64,000 nt of DNA, taken from positions 25,032,628 to 25,096,627 of the forward strand of contig NC_065576.1 in NCBI RefSeq assembly GCF_937616625.2, read 5' to 3'. Below, piece after piece: positions 1 through 11,800 of the stretch. The first letter of the stretch is position 1; every line of letters starts with the position of its first letter. The notes under the pieces were generated by a model. That model saw only the letters and a program-made list of their open reading frames with translations. It was not told the DNA's origin and made no database searches. A program made the translations under genes and the position numbers. This DNA comes from Mercurialis annua. Lineage: Eukaryota > Streptophyta > Magnoliopsida > Malpighiales > Euphorbiaceae.

Positions 1-1347
1 TATCTAACTCGTCGTTCTGATTACTTTAGCGTGGTTAGGTTATATTATGCAATGTATACGTGAAAAGTGATTCTAGATTAGTATGTCGCATCTCAAGTCT
101 CTTTAGCGCGTCGTTTTGATTACCATGCTTATGTCGCGTCACAAGTCTCTCTAATGGGTAGTACCGATTACCTAAGAATGGTTAGGTTATATTACGCAGG
201 GTGTGCGTGAAAATTAAAAATTGATTAGTATGTCGCGTCTCAAGTCTCTTTAACGCGTCGTTCTGATTACCCAAGAGTGGTTAGGTTATATTACGTAAAG
301 TGTGCGAGAAAAGTAATGCTAGATTAGTATGTCGAGTCTCCAGTCTCTTTAACGCGTCGTTCCGATTAGCTAAGCTTGGTTAGGTTATATTAACAAGGTG
401 TGCGTGAAAGGTGACGCTAGATTAGAATGTCCCGTCTCAAGGCTCTTTAATGCATCGTTCCGATTACCTAAGAGCGGTTGTTATATTATGCAAAGTTTGC
501 GTGAAAAGTGACGCTAGATTAGTATGTCGCGTCTCAAGTCTCTTTAACGCGTCGTTTCGATTACCATGCTTATGTCGCGTCACAAGTCTCTCTAACGCGT
601 TGTTCTGATTACCTAAGCATGGTTAGCTTATAATACGTAAAGTGTGCGTGAAAAGTAACAATAGATTAGTATGTCGCGTCTCAAGTCTCTTTATAGCGTC
701 ATTCCGATTACCTAAGCATGGTTAGGTTAAATTATGAAAGTGTGTGTGAAAAGTGACAATAATATGTCGCATCTCAAGTCTATTTAACGCGTCGTTCCGA
801 CTACCTAAGCATGGTCAGGTCATATTTCACAGAGTGTGCGTGAAAAGTGACCTTAGATTAGTATGTCGCGTCTCAAATCTCATTAACGCGTCATTCCGAT
901 TACCTAAGCATGGTTAGGTTATTTATGCAAAGCCTGCGTGAAAAGTAACGCTAGATTAGTATGTCGCGTCTCAGGTTTGTTTAACGCGTCATTCCGATTA
1001 CCTAAGCATGTTTAGGTTATATTAAGCAAAGTGTTCGTGAAAATTGACGCTAGATTAGTATGTCCCGTCTCATGTCTCTTTAACGTGTCGTTCCAACTAA
1101 GCATGGTTAGGTTATATTACGCAAAGTGTGCGTAAAAAGTGACGCTAGATTAGTATGGCCCGTCTCAAGTCTCCTTGACGCGTCGTAAGGATTACCAAGC
1201 TTAAGTCGCGTCATAAGTCTCTTTAACGCGTTGTGCCGATTACCTAAGCATGGTTAGGTTATATTACGTAAAGTGTGCCTAAAAAATGACAATAGATTAG
1301 TATGTCGCCTGCCAAGTCTCTTTAACGCGTCGTTCCGATTACCTAAG
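1..1347 (+). repeat. HOR copy, paired with 13137-14483
   Basis: The sequence starting TATCTAACTCGTCGTTCTGA at base 1 reappears at 13137 and can be followed with shared private variants (GATTACTTTAGCGTGG, CTAATGGGTAG, GTGTGCCTAAAAAATG) to about 1347/14483, a constant shift of about 13136 bp with small indels. After that the copies part: this one continues as class I, the other switches abruptly to class II. Confidence 0.85.
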
Positions 1348-2104
1348 CATGGTTAGGTTATATTACGCAAAGTGTGCGTGAAAAATGACAATTGATTAGT
1401 ATGTCGCGTTTTAAGTCTATCTAACGCGTCGGTCTGATTACCTAAGCATGGTTAGGTTATATTACGCAAGTTGTGCGTGAAAAGTGACGCTAGATTAATA
1501 TGTCGCGTCTCAAGGCTCTTTAATGCGTCGTTCCGATTACCTAAGCATGGTATTATGCATAGTTTGCGTTCAAAGTGACACTAGATTAATATGTCACGTC
1601 TCACGGCTCTTTAATGCGTCGTTCCAATTACACCTAAGCATGGTTGGGTAATATTAACCCAAGTGTGCGTTAAAAGTGCTGCTAGATTAGTATGTCACGT
1701 CCCAAGTCTCTTTAACGCGTCATTTCGATTACCTAAAGGTTATATTACGCAAATTGTGCGTGAAACGTGATGCTAGATTAGTACGTCGCGTCTAACGCGT
1801 TGTTCTATTACCTAATCATTGTTAGGTTATATTACGCAAAGTGTGCGTGAAAAGTGACGCTAGATTAGTATGTTGCATCTCAACTCTCTTTAACGCGTCA
1901 TTCCAATTACCTAAGCATGGTTATATTACGCAACGTGAGCATGAAAAATGACGCTAGATTAGTATGCCGGGTCTCAAGTCTGTTTAACGCGTCATTTCGA
2001 TAACCATGTTTATGTCGCGTCACAAGTCTCTCTATTTGCGTGAAAAGTAACGCTAGATTAGTATATCACGTCACCAATTTCTCTAACGCGTCGTTCCATT
2101 ACCT

Positions 2105-2882
2105 AAGCATGGTTAGGTTATATTATGCAAAGTGTGCGTGAAAAGTGACGCTAGATTAGAATGTTGCTACTCAATTCTCTTTAACGCGTCGTTCCGATTA
2201 CCTAAGCATGGTTACGTTAGGTTTCACGAAGTGTGCGTAAGAAGTGACGCTAGATTAGTTTGGCGCGTCTCAAGTCTCTTTTATGCGGCATGCTTATGTC
2301 GCGTCACAAGTCTCTCTAACGCGTCGTTCCGATTAACTAAGCATGGTTAGGTTTTATTACGCAAAGTGTGCGTAAAAAGTGACGCTAGATTGGTATGTCA
2401 CGTCTCAAGTCTCTTTAACGCGTCATACCGATTACCTAAGCATGGTTAGGTTATATTACGCAAAGTGTTTGTAAAAAGTGACGCTAGATTAGTATGGCGC
2501 GTCTACAGTCTCTATAACACGTCGTTTCAATTACCATGCTTATGTTGTGTCACAAGTCACTCTAACTCGCCGTTCCAATTACCTAAGCATGTTTACGTTA
2601 TAACTTTTCAACAAAGTGTGCGTGAAAAGTGACGCAAGATTAGTATTTCACATCACAAGCCTCTCTAACGCCTTGTTCCGATTAGTTACGCATGGTTAGG
2701 TTATATTACGGAAAGTGTGCGTGAAAAGTTACAATAGATTAGTATGTCGCGTCACAAGTCTCTTTAACGAGTCGTTCCGATTGCCTAAGCATTGTTAGGT
2801 TATAAGCAAAGAGTGCGAGAATAATGACGCTAGATTAGTATGTCGCGTCTTAAGTCTCTTTAACGCGTCATTCCGATTACCT
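2105..2882 (+). repeat. 778-bp higher-order repeat, copy 1
   Basis: Marked by TTGCTACTCAATTCTC at about 2163, a CATGCTTATG short unit with a shortened left side (TTTTATGCGGCATGC), GATTGGTATGTCACG, and TTATAACTTTTCAACAAAG at about 2600, where ATTACGC is replaced. All these markers repeat 778 bp downstream. The paralogue at about 52900-53673 has only one copy, so the duplication is local to this region. Confidence 0.88.
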
Positions 2883-3657
2883 AAGAATGGTTAGGTTATA
2901 TTATGCAAAGTGTGCGTGAAAAGTGACGCTAGATTAGAATGGTGCTACTCAATTCTCTTTAACGCGTCGTTCCGATTACCTAAGCATGGTTAGGTTAGGT
3001 TTCCCGAAGTGTGCGTAAGAAGTGACGCTAGATTAGTTTGGCGCGTCTCAAGTCTCTTTTATGCGGCATGCTTATGTCGCGTCACAAGTCTCTCTAACGC
3101 GTCGTTCCGATTAACTAAGCATGGTTAGGTTTTATTACGCAAAGTGTGCGTAAAAAGTGACGCTAGATTGGTATGTCACGTCTCAAGTCTCTTTAACGCG
3201 TCATACCGATTACCTAAGCATGGTTAGGTTATATTACGCAAAGTGTTTGTAAAAAGTGACGCTAGATTAGTATGGCGCGTCTACAGTCTCTATAACACGT
3301 CGTTTCGATTACCATGCTTAAGTTGTGTCACAAGTCACTCTAACTCGCCGTTCCAATTACCTAAGCATGTTTAGGTTATAACTTTTCAACAAAGTGTTCG
3401 TGAAAAGTGACGCAAGATTAGTATATCACATCACAAGCCTCTCTAACGCCTTGTTCCGATTAGTTAAGCATGGTTAGGTTATATTACGGAAAGTGTGCGT
3501 GAAAAGTTACAATAGATTAGTATGTCGCGTCACAAGTCTCTTTAACGAGTCGTTCCGATTGCCTAAGCATTTTTAGGTTATAAGCAAAGAGTGCGAGAAT
3601 AATGACGCTAGATTAGTATGTCGCGTCTTAAGTCTCTTTAACGCGTCATTCCGATTA
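2883..3657 (+). repeat. 778-bp higher-order repeat, copy 2 (truncated at switch)
   Basis: The second copy of the unit above, nearly identical to it (GTGCTACTCAATTCTC at about 2942, TTATAACTTTTCAACAAAG at about 3378). It stops at CCGATTA (3657), where the array turns round into the inverted block. Close similarity of the copies suggests recent duplication. Confidence 0.88.
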
Positions 3658-3688
3658 AGCATGGTAATCGAAACGACGCTTTAAAGAG
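3634..3688. other. Orientation switch 1 (forward to inverted), palindromic
   Basis: The joint reads CGATTAAGCATGGTAATCG: a forward monomer ending CGATTA meets an inverted short unit starting AGCATGGTAATCG. The arms CGATTA/TAATCG are perfect around a 7-bp spacer (3658-3664). Imperfect symmetry extends to arms of about 24 bp (3634-3657 and 3665-3688), as expected when two opposed monomers abut. The switch lies in the CATG core of the repeat. Confidence 0.9.
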
Positions 3689-5378
3689 ACTTGAGACGAA
3701 TCATACTAACACACACTTTGCGTAATATAACCTAACCATGCTTAGATAATCGAAACGACGCGTTAAAGAGACTTGAGATTGGACATACTATTCTAGCGTT
3801 ACTTTTCACGCACACTTTGCGTAATATAACCTAACCCTGCTTAGGTATACGGAACGACGCGTTAGAGAGACGTGTGACGCGACCTAAGCATGGTAATCGA
3901 AATAATGCGTTAAAGAGACTTGAGACACGACATACTAATCTAGCGTCACTTTTCACGCACACCTTGCGTAAAATAACCTAACAAGGCTTAGGTAATCAGA
4001 ACGACGCGTTAGATAGGCTTAAGACGCGACATACATATCAATTGTCTTTTTTCACGCACAACCTAACCATGCTTAAGTAATCTGAACGACGCGTAAATAG
4101 ACTTGAGATGCGACATACTAATCTATTGTCATTTTTTATGCACACTTTGCGTAATATAGCCTAACCATGCTTAGGTAATCGAAACAACGCGTTAAAGAGA
4201 CTTGTGACGCGACATAAGCATGGTAATCGAAATGACGCGTTAAAGAGACTTGAGACGCGCCATACTAATCTACCGTCACTTTTTAAGCACACTTTGCGTA
4301 ATATAACCTAACCATGCTTAGGTAATCGGAACGACGCGTTAAAGAGACTTGAGACGCGACATACTAATCTAGCGTCACTTTTCACGCACACTTTGTGTAA
4401 TATAACCTAGCCATGCTTAGGTAATCTGATTGACACGTTAAACAGACTTGAGACGCGACATAATAATCTAGTGTCACTTTTGACACACGCTTTGCGTAAA
4501 TAACCTAACCATGCTTAGGTAATAAGAACAACGCGTTAAAGAGATTTGAGACGCGTGATACTAATCTAGCGTCGCTTTTCACGCACCCTTTGCGTAATAT
4601 AACCTAACCATGCTTAGGTAATCGGAACGACGCGTTCAATAGACTTGAGATGCGACATACTAATCTAGTCACTTTTCACGCACACTTTACGTAATATAAC
4701 CTAACCATGCTTGGGTAATCATAACTACGCGTTAAAGAGACTTCAGACGCGACATACTAATCTATTGTTACTTTTCACGCACACTTTACGTAATATAACC
4801 TAACCATGCGAAGGTAATCGGAACGACGAGTTAGATAGACTTAAGTCGCGACATACTAATCTATTGTAATTTTTCACCCAAACATTGCGTAATATAACCT
4901 AACCATGCTTAAGTAATTGGAACGACTCTTTAAATGGACTTGAGTCGCAACATACTAATCTATTGTCAATTTTCACGCACACTTTGGTAATTGGAACGAC
5001 GCGTTAGAGAGACTTGGGATGCGACATAAGCATGGTATTCGAAACGACGTATTAAAAAGACTTGAGACGCGCCATATTAATCTAGCGTCACTTTTTACGC
5101 ACACGTTCCGTAATATAACCTACCCATGCTTAGGAAATCGGAACTACGCGTTAGAGAGACTTAAGACGCGACATACTATACTATAGTGTCACTTTTCACG
5201 CACACTTTACGTAATATAACCTAACCATGCTTAAGAAATTGAAACAACGCGTTAGAGAGACATTAGATGCGACATACTGATTTAACGTCACTTTTCACGC
5301 AAACTTTGCGTAATATAACCTAACCATGCATAGGTAATCGGAACAACGCGTTAAAGAGACTTGTGACGCGAGATAAGC
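3661..5378 (-). repeat. 1.7-kb higher-order repeat, copy 1
   Basis: This copy starts at the switch. Markers are TTGAGACGAATCATACTAAC (an internal deletion of the TCTAGCGTCACTTTTC region, about 3691), TTGAGATTGGACATACTATT, AACCTAACAAGGCTTAGG and CCTAGCCATGCTTAGG. These recur 1718 bp downstream. Confidence 0.85.
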
Positions 5379-7073
5379 ATGGTAATCGAAACGACGCTTT
5401 AATGAGACTTGAGACGAATCATACTAACACACACTTTGCGTAATATAACCTAACCATGCTTAGATAATCGAAACGACGCGTTAAAGAGACTTGAGATTGG
5501 ACATACTATTCTAGCGTTACTTTTCACGCACACTTTGCGTAATATAACCTAACCATGCTTAGGTAAACGGAACGACGCGTTAGAGAGACGTGTGACGCGA
5601 CCTAAGCATGGTAATTAAAATGATGCGCTAAAGAGACTTGAGACACGACATACTAATCTAGCGTCACTTTTCACGCACACCTTGCGTAAAATAACCTAAC
5701 AAGGCTTAGGTAATAAGAACGACGCGTTAGATAGACTTAAGACGCGACATACATATCAATTTTTTTTTCACGCACAACCTAACCATGCTTAAGTAATCTG
5801 AACGACGCGTAAATAGACTTGAGATGCGACATACTAATCTATTGTCATTTTTTATGCACACTTTGTGTAAAATAGCCTAACCATGCTTAGGTAATCGGAA
5901 CAACGCTTTAAAGAGCCTTGTGACGCGACATAAGCATGGTAATCAAAACGATGCGTTAAAGAGACTTGAGACGCGCCATACTAATCTAGCGTCACTTTTT
6001 ACGCACACTTTGCGTAATATAACCTACCATGCTTAGGTAATCGGAATGAGGCGTTAAAGAGACAAGACGCGACATACTAATCTAGCGTCACTTTTCACGC
6101 ACACTTTGTGTAATATAACCTAGCCATGCTTAGGTCATCCGATCGACACGTTAAACAGACTTGAGACGGGACATAATAATCTAGCGTCACTTTTGACACA
6201 CGCTTTGCGTAAATAACCTAACCATGCTTAGGTAATCGGAACAACGCGTTAAATACTAATCTAGCGTCACTTTTCACGCACTTTTTGCGTAATATAACCT
6301 AACCATGCTTAGGTAATCGGAACGACGCGTTCAATAGACTTGAGATGCGACATACTAATCTAGTCACTTTTCACGCACACTTTGCGTAATATAACCTAAC
6401 CATGCTTGGGTAATTGTAATGACGCGTTAAAGAGACTTCAAACGCGACATACTAATCTACTGTTACTTTTCACGCACACTTTGCGTATTATAACCTAACC
6501 ATGCTAAGGTAATCGGAACGACGAGTTAGATAGACTTAAGTCGCGACATGCTAATCTATTGTCATTTTTCACGCAAACTTTGTGTAATATAACCTAACCA
6601 TGCTTAGGTAATTGGAAGGACTCTTTAAATGGACTTGAGTCGCAACATACTAATTTATTGTCATTTTTCACGCACACTTTGGTAATCGGAACGACGCGTT
6701 AGAGAGACTTGTGATGCGACATAAGCATGGTAATCGAAACGACGTGCTAAAAAGACTTGAGACGAGCCATATTAATCTAGCGTCACTTTTTACGCACACT
6801 TTGCGTAATATAACCTAACCATGCTTAGAAAATCGGAACGACGCGTTAGAGAGACTTGAGACGCGACATACTATACTCTAGTGTCACTTTTCACGCACAC
6901 TCTACGTAATATAACCTAACCATGCTTAGGAAACTGAAACGACGCGTTAGAGAGACATTAGACGCGACATACTGATTTAACGTCACTTTTCAAGCAAACT
7001 TTTCGAAATATAACCTAACCATGCATAGGTAATCGGAACAACGCGTTAAAGAGACTTGTGACGCGAGATAATT
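5379..7073 (-). repeat. 1.7-kb higher-order repeat, copy 2
   Basis: The same markers as copy 1 (TTGAGACGAATCATACTAAC at about 5409, AACCTAACAAGGC at about 5692). The next copy begins about 1697 bp later. Small length differences come from indels, such as a shortened run where copy 1 has CAATTGTCTTTTTTC. Confidence 0.85.
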
Positions 7074-8480
7074 ATGGTAATCGAAACGAGACGCTTTAAA
7101 GAGTCTTGAGACGAATCATACTAACACACACTTTGCGTAATATAACCTAACCATGCTTAGATAATCGAAACGACGCGTTAAAGAGACATGAGATTGGACA
7201 TACTATTCTAGCGTCACTTTTCACGCACACTTTGGGTAATATAATCTAACCATGCATAGGTAAAAGGAACGACGAGTTAGAGAGACGTGTGACGCGACCT
7301 AAGCATGGTCATCGAAATGATGCGTTACAGAGACTTGAGACACGACATACTAATCTAGCGTCACTTTTCACGCACACCTTGCGTAAAATAACCTAACAAG
7401 GCTTAGGTAATCAGAACGACGCGTTAGATAGACTTAAGACGCGACATACTTATCTATTTTCTTTTTTCACGCACAACCTAACCATGCTTAAGTAATCTGA
7501 ACGACGCGTAAATAGACTTGAGATGCGACATACTTATCTATTGTCATTTTTTATGCACACTTTGCATAATATAACCTAACCATGCTTAGGTAATCGGAAC
7601 AACCGTTAAAGAGACTTGTGACGTGACATAAGCATGGTAATCGAAACGACGCGTTAAATAGTCTTGAGACACCCGTACTAATCTAGCGTCACTTTTTACG
7701 CACACTTTTCGTAATATAACCTAACCATGCTTAGGTAATCGGAACGACGCGTTAAAGAGACTTGAGACGCGACATACTAATCTAGCGTCACTTTTCACGC
7801 CCAATTTGCGTAATATAACCTAGCCATGCTTAGGTAATCCGATCGACGCGTTAAACAGACTTGAGACCCGGCATAATAATCTAGCGTCACTTTTGACACA
7901 CACTTTGTGTAAATAACCTAACCATGTTTAGGTAATCGGAACGACGCGTTAAAGAGATTTGAGACGCGACATACTAATCTAGCGTCACTTTTCACGCCCA
8001 AATTGCGTAATATAACCTAGCCATGCTTAGGTAATCCGATCGATGCATTAAACAGACTTGAGACCCGGCATAATAATCTAGCGTCACTTTTGACACACGC
8101 TTTGTGTAAATAACCTAACCATGCTTAGGTAATCGGAACGACGCGTTAAAGAGATTTGAGACACGACATACTAATCTAGCGTCTCTTTTCACGCACCCTT
8201 TGCGTAATATAACCTAACCATGCTTAGGTAATCGGAACGACGCGTTAAATAGACTTGAGATGCGACATACTAAGCTAGTCACTTTTCACGCACACTTTGC
8301 GTAATATAATCTAACCATGCTTAGGTAATCGTAACGATGCGCTAGAGAGTTAAGACGTGACATATTAATCTATTGTTACTTGTCACACACACTTTGCGTA
8401 CTATAACCTAACCATGCTTAAGGTAATCGGAATGACGCGTTTGAGAGACTTGTGACGCGACATACTAATTTAGCGTCACT
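7074..8480 (-). repeat. 1.7-kb higher-order repeat, copy 3 (rearranged, incomplete)
   Basis: Starts with ATGGTAATCG and the TTGAGACGAATC marker (about 7106). It contains an extra 197-bp internal duplication at about 7790-8180 and loses clear one-to-one alignment with copies 1 and 2 after about 8400-8480. The end is approximate. Confidence 0.75.
7790..8183 (-). repeat. 197-bp dimer tandem duplication
   Basis: CACGCCCAATTTGCGTAA at about 7795 followed by CCGATCGACGCGTTAAACAG and GAGACCCGGCATAATAATC reappears 197 bp later (about 7992) with few changes. The length is two monomers, consistent with unequal exchange or slippage in register. Confidence 0.8.
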
Positions 8481-8790
8481 TTTCACGTAAACTTTGCATA
8501 ATATAACAACCATACTTAGGTAATCGGAACGACGCATTAAAGATCCTTGAGACGGGACATTCTAATCTAGGACTTTCACGCACACCTTGCGTAATAAAAC
8601 CTAACCATGCTTAGGTCATCGGAACGACACGTTAAATAGACTTGAGATGCGACATACTAATCCAGCCTTACCTCTCTCGCATACTTTGCGTAATATAACC
8701 TAACCATTCTGGGATAATCGGAACGATGCGTTAAAGAGACTTGAGACGCGACATACTAATCTAGCGTCACTTTTAACGCACAATTTGCGT

Positions 8791-8830
8791 AATATAACCT
8801 AGCCATGCTTAGAAATGGTTAGGTTATATT
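8791..8830. other. Orientation switch 2 (inverted to forward), palindromic
   Basis: AATATAACCTAGCCAT (8791-8806) and ATGGTTAGGTTATATT (8815-8830) form arms matching at 15 of 16 bases around the 8-bp spacer GCTTAGAA. Inverted monomers end and forward monomers resume within the CCTAA/TTAGG core. Downstream sequence from here matches 53687 onward (shift about 44866 bp). Confidence 0.88.
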
Positions 8831-11800
8831 ACTCCAAGTGCGCGTTAAAAGTGCTGCTAGATTAGTATGTCACGTCACAAGTCTCTTTAACGCGTCGTTC
8901 TGATTACCTATGCATGGTTTCATTATATTAAGCAAAGTGTGCGTGAAAATTGGCGCTAGATTAGTATGTCGCGTCTTAAGTCTCTTTAACGCGTCGTTCC
9001 GATTACCTAAGCATGGTTAGGTTATATTACGCAAAGAGTACGAGAATAGTGACGCTATATTAGTATGCCGCGTCACAAGTCTCTCTAACGCGTCATTCTG
9101 ATTAGCTACGCATGGATAGGTTATATTACGAAAGGTGTGCGTGAAAAGTAATGCTAGATTTGTAAATTGCGTCACAACTCTCTCTAACGCGTCATTCTGA
9201 TTACCTAAGTATGGTTAGGTTCTATTACGCAAAGTGTGGTGGAAAAGTGACGGTAGATTATTAAGCCGCGTCTTAAGTCTCTTTAACGCGTCGTTCCGAT
9301 TACCTAAGCATGGTTATGTTACATTGCGCAAAGTGTGCATGAAAAGTGACGCTAGATTAGCATGTCACTTCTCAAGTCTCTTTAACGCGTCGTCCCGATT
9401 ACATAAGTATGGTTGGGTTATTTTACGCAAAGTATGCATGGAAAGTATTGCTAGATTAGTATATCGCATCTCAAGTCACTTTAACACGTCGTTCCGATTA
9501 CCTCAGCATCGTTATGTTATATTACGCAAAGTGTCCGTGAAAAGTGACGCTAGATTAGTATGTCGCGTCTCAAGTCTCTTTAACGCGTCGTTTATATCGC
9601 CTCACAACTTTCTCTATCACGTCGTTCCAATTACCAAAGCATGGTTAGGTTATATTACGCAGAGTGTGAATTAAAAATTTCAATTGATTAAAATGTCGCG
9701 TCGCAAGTCTATTTAACGCGTCGTTACGATTACAATGCTTATCTCGCGTCACAAGTCTGTCTAACGCGTCGTTTCGATTTCCTAATAGGGTTAGGTTATT
9801 GTACGCAAAGTGTGTGTGAAAAGTACCAGTAGATTAGAATGTCGTGTCTCAAGCCTCTTTAACGCGTCGTTCCGATTACCTAAGCATGGTTAGGTTATAT
9901 TACGCAAAGTGTATGTGAAAAGTGACAATAGATTAGCATGTTGCGTCTCAAGTTTATTTAACGCGTTGTTCCGATTACCTAAGCATGGTTTCTATTATAG
10001 TACGAAAAGTGTGCATGATATGTCGCGTCTCAATTATCTTTATCGCGTTATTCCTATTACCTAAGCATGGTTAGGTTATATTACGGAAAGCGTGAGTGAA
10101 AAGTGACGATAGATTAGTATGTTGCGTCTCAAGTCTCTTTAACGCGTCGTTCCGATTATCAATGCATGGTTAAGTTATATTATGCAAAGTGTACGTGAAA
10201 AGTGACCCTAGAATAGTATGTCGCGTCTAAAGTCTCTTTAACACGTCGTTCCGATTACCTAAGCGTGGTTAGGTTATATTAAACAAAGTGTGCGTAAAAT
10301 GCGACTCAAGAATCGTATGACGTGTTTCAAGTCTCTTTAACGCGTCGTTTCAATTACCATGCTTATGTCGAGTTACAAGTCTTTCTTACGCGTCGTTCCG
10401 ATTACCTAAGCATGGTTAGGTACACAAATTGTGCGTGAAAAATGACAATAAATTAGTATGGCGCGTCTCAAGTCTATTTAACGTGTTGTTCCTATTACCT
10501 AAGCATGGTTAGGTTATATTACGCAGGGTGTGCGTAAAAAGTGACGCTAGATTAGTATGTCGCGTCTCAAGGCTCTTTAATGCGTCGTTCCGATTAACTA
10601 AGCATGGTTAGGTTATATTACGCAATGTTTGCGTGAAAAGTGACGCTAGATTAGTATGTCGCGTCTCAAGTCTCTTTAACGCGTCATTTCAATTACCATG
10701 CTTATGTCGCGTCACCAGTCTCTCTAACGCGTCGTTCTGATTACCTAAGCATGGTTAGTTTATAGTATGCAAAGTGCGCGTGAAAAGGAATAGATTAGTA
10801 TGTCGCGTCTCAAGTCTCTTTAACGCGTCGTTCCGATTACCTAAGCATGGTTAGGTTATATTACGCAAAGTGTGCATGATAAATGACGATAGTCTCAAGC
10901 CTATTTAACGCGTCCTTCCGATTACCTAAGCATGCTTATTTTATATTACGCAAAGTGTGCGTGAAAAGTGACGTAGATTAGTATGTCGCCTCTCAATTCT
11001 CTTTTCCATGTTATTCCGATTACCTAAGCATGGTTAAGGTTATATTACGCAAAGTGTGCGTGAAAAGTGACGCTAGATTAGTATGTCGCGTCTCAAGTCT
11101 GTCTAACGAGTCGTTCCGATTACCTAAGAATGGTTAGGTTATATTAGGAAAATTAAGCGTGAATAGTGACGCTGGATTAGTATGTCGCGTCCAAGTCTCT
11201 TTAACGCGTCGTATCAATGTTGCTTATGTCGCGTTTGAAGTCTCTCTAACGCCTCGTTCAGATTACCTAAGCATGGTTAGGTTATATTACGCAAAGTGTG
11301 CGTGAAAAGTGAGGCTAGATTAGTATGTAGTGTCTCAAGTCTATTTAACGTATGGTTCCGATTACTTAAGAATCGTTAGGTTATATTACGCAAAGTTTGC
11401 GTGAAAAGTGATGCTAGATTAGTATGACGCATCTCCATTCTCTTCAACGCATTGTTTCGATTACCTAAGCATGGTTAGGTTATATTACGCAAAGCGTGCG
11501 TCAAAAGTGACGATAGATTAGTAAGTCGCGCCTCAAGTTTGTTTAACGCGTTGTTCCGATTACCTAAGCATGGTTAGGTTATATTAGGGAAAGTGTGCGT
11601 GAAAAGTGACGCTAGATAAGTAAGTCGCGTCTCAAGTCTCTTTAACGCGTCGTCCCGATTACTTAAGGATGGTTATGCAAACTGTGTGTAAACAGTGACG
11701 CTAGATTAGTATGGCGCGTCTCAAGTTTATTTAACGCGTTGCTTCGATTACCAAGCTTATGTCGCGTCACAAGTCTCTCTAACACGTCGTTCTGATTACC

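Larger units (their letters stand above)
1..3657 (+). repeat. Forward class I satellite block
   Basis: Long monomers with interspersed 48-bp short units (for example around 110-150, 540-600, 2290-2330), all in forward orientation. Positions 1-1347 recur at 13137-14483, and about 688-3657 recur near 51481-53673. The block ends in a 778-bp tandem duplication (2105-2882 and 2883-3657) that is cut off by the orientation switch. No gene is seen. Confidence 0.93.
3658..8812 (-). repeat. Inverted class I satellite block (about 5.15 kb)
   Basis: All monomers here read as the reverse complement (GTAATATAACCTAACCATGC, TAATCGGAACGACGCG, TACTAATCTAGCGTCAC), with inverted short units such as CGACATAAGCATGGTAATCG. 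The block is built from three tandem copies of a 1.7-kb higher-order repeat. In the paralogous region near 53673-53678 the sequences flanking this block are contiguous within one monomer, so the block looks like an insertion relative to that copy. No gene is seen. Confidence 0.93.

Noticed and set aside
2985..3005. Telomere repeat tract
   Set aside because: At most three TTAGG-like units occur together, embedded in the satellite monomer; there is no uninterrupted telomeric array.
3634..3688. Hairpins at orientation switches as intrinsic transcription terminators
   Set aside because: They are the expected symmetry where opposed repeats meet, lack a T-tract, and there are no genes to terminate.
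9234..9674. 146-codon open reading frame, the longest in the window, with a paralogue at 54100-54483
   Set aside because: It is a plain translation of about four and a half monomers. Because 99 and 48 are multiples of three, the same peptide (KSDARLVCRVSSLFNASFRL) recurs; the consensus has a TAG stop in GGTTAGG, and long frames appear only where that stop is mutated. The paralogue stops earlier after a single base difference (TAT/TAA). No sign of selection for coding.
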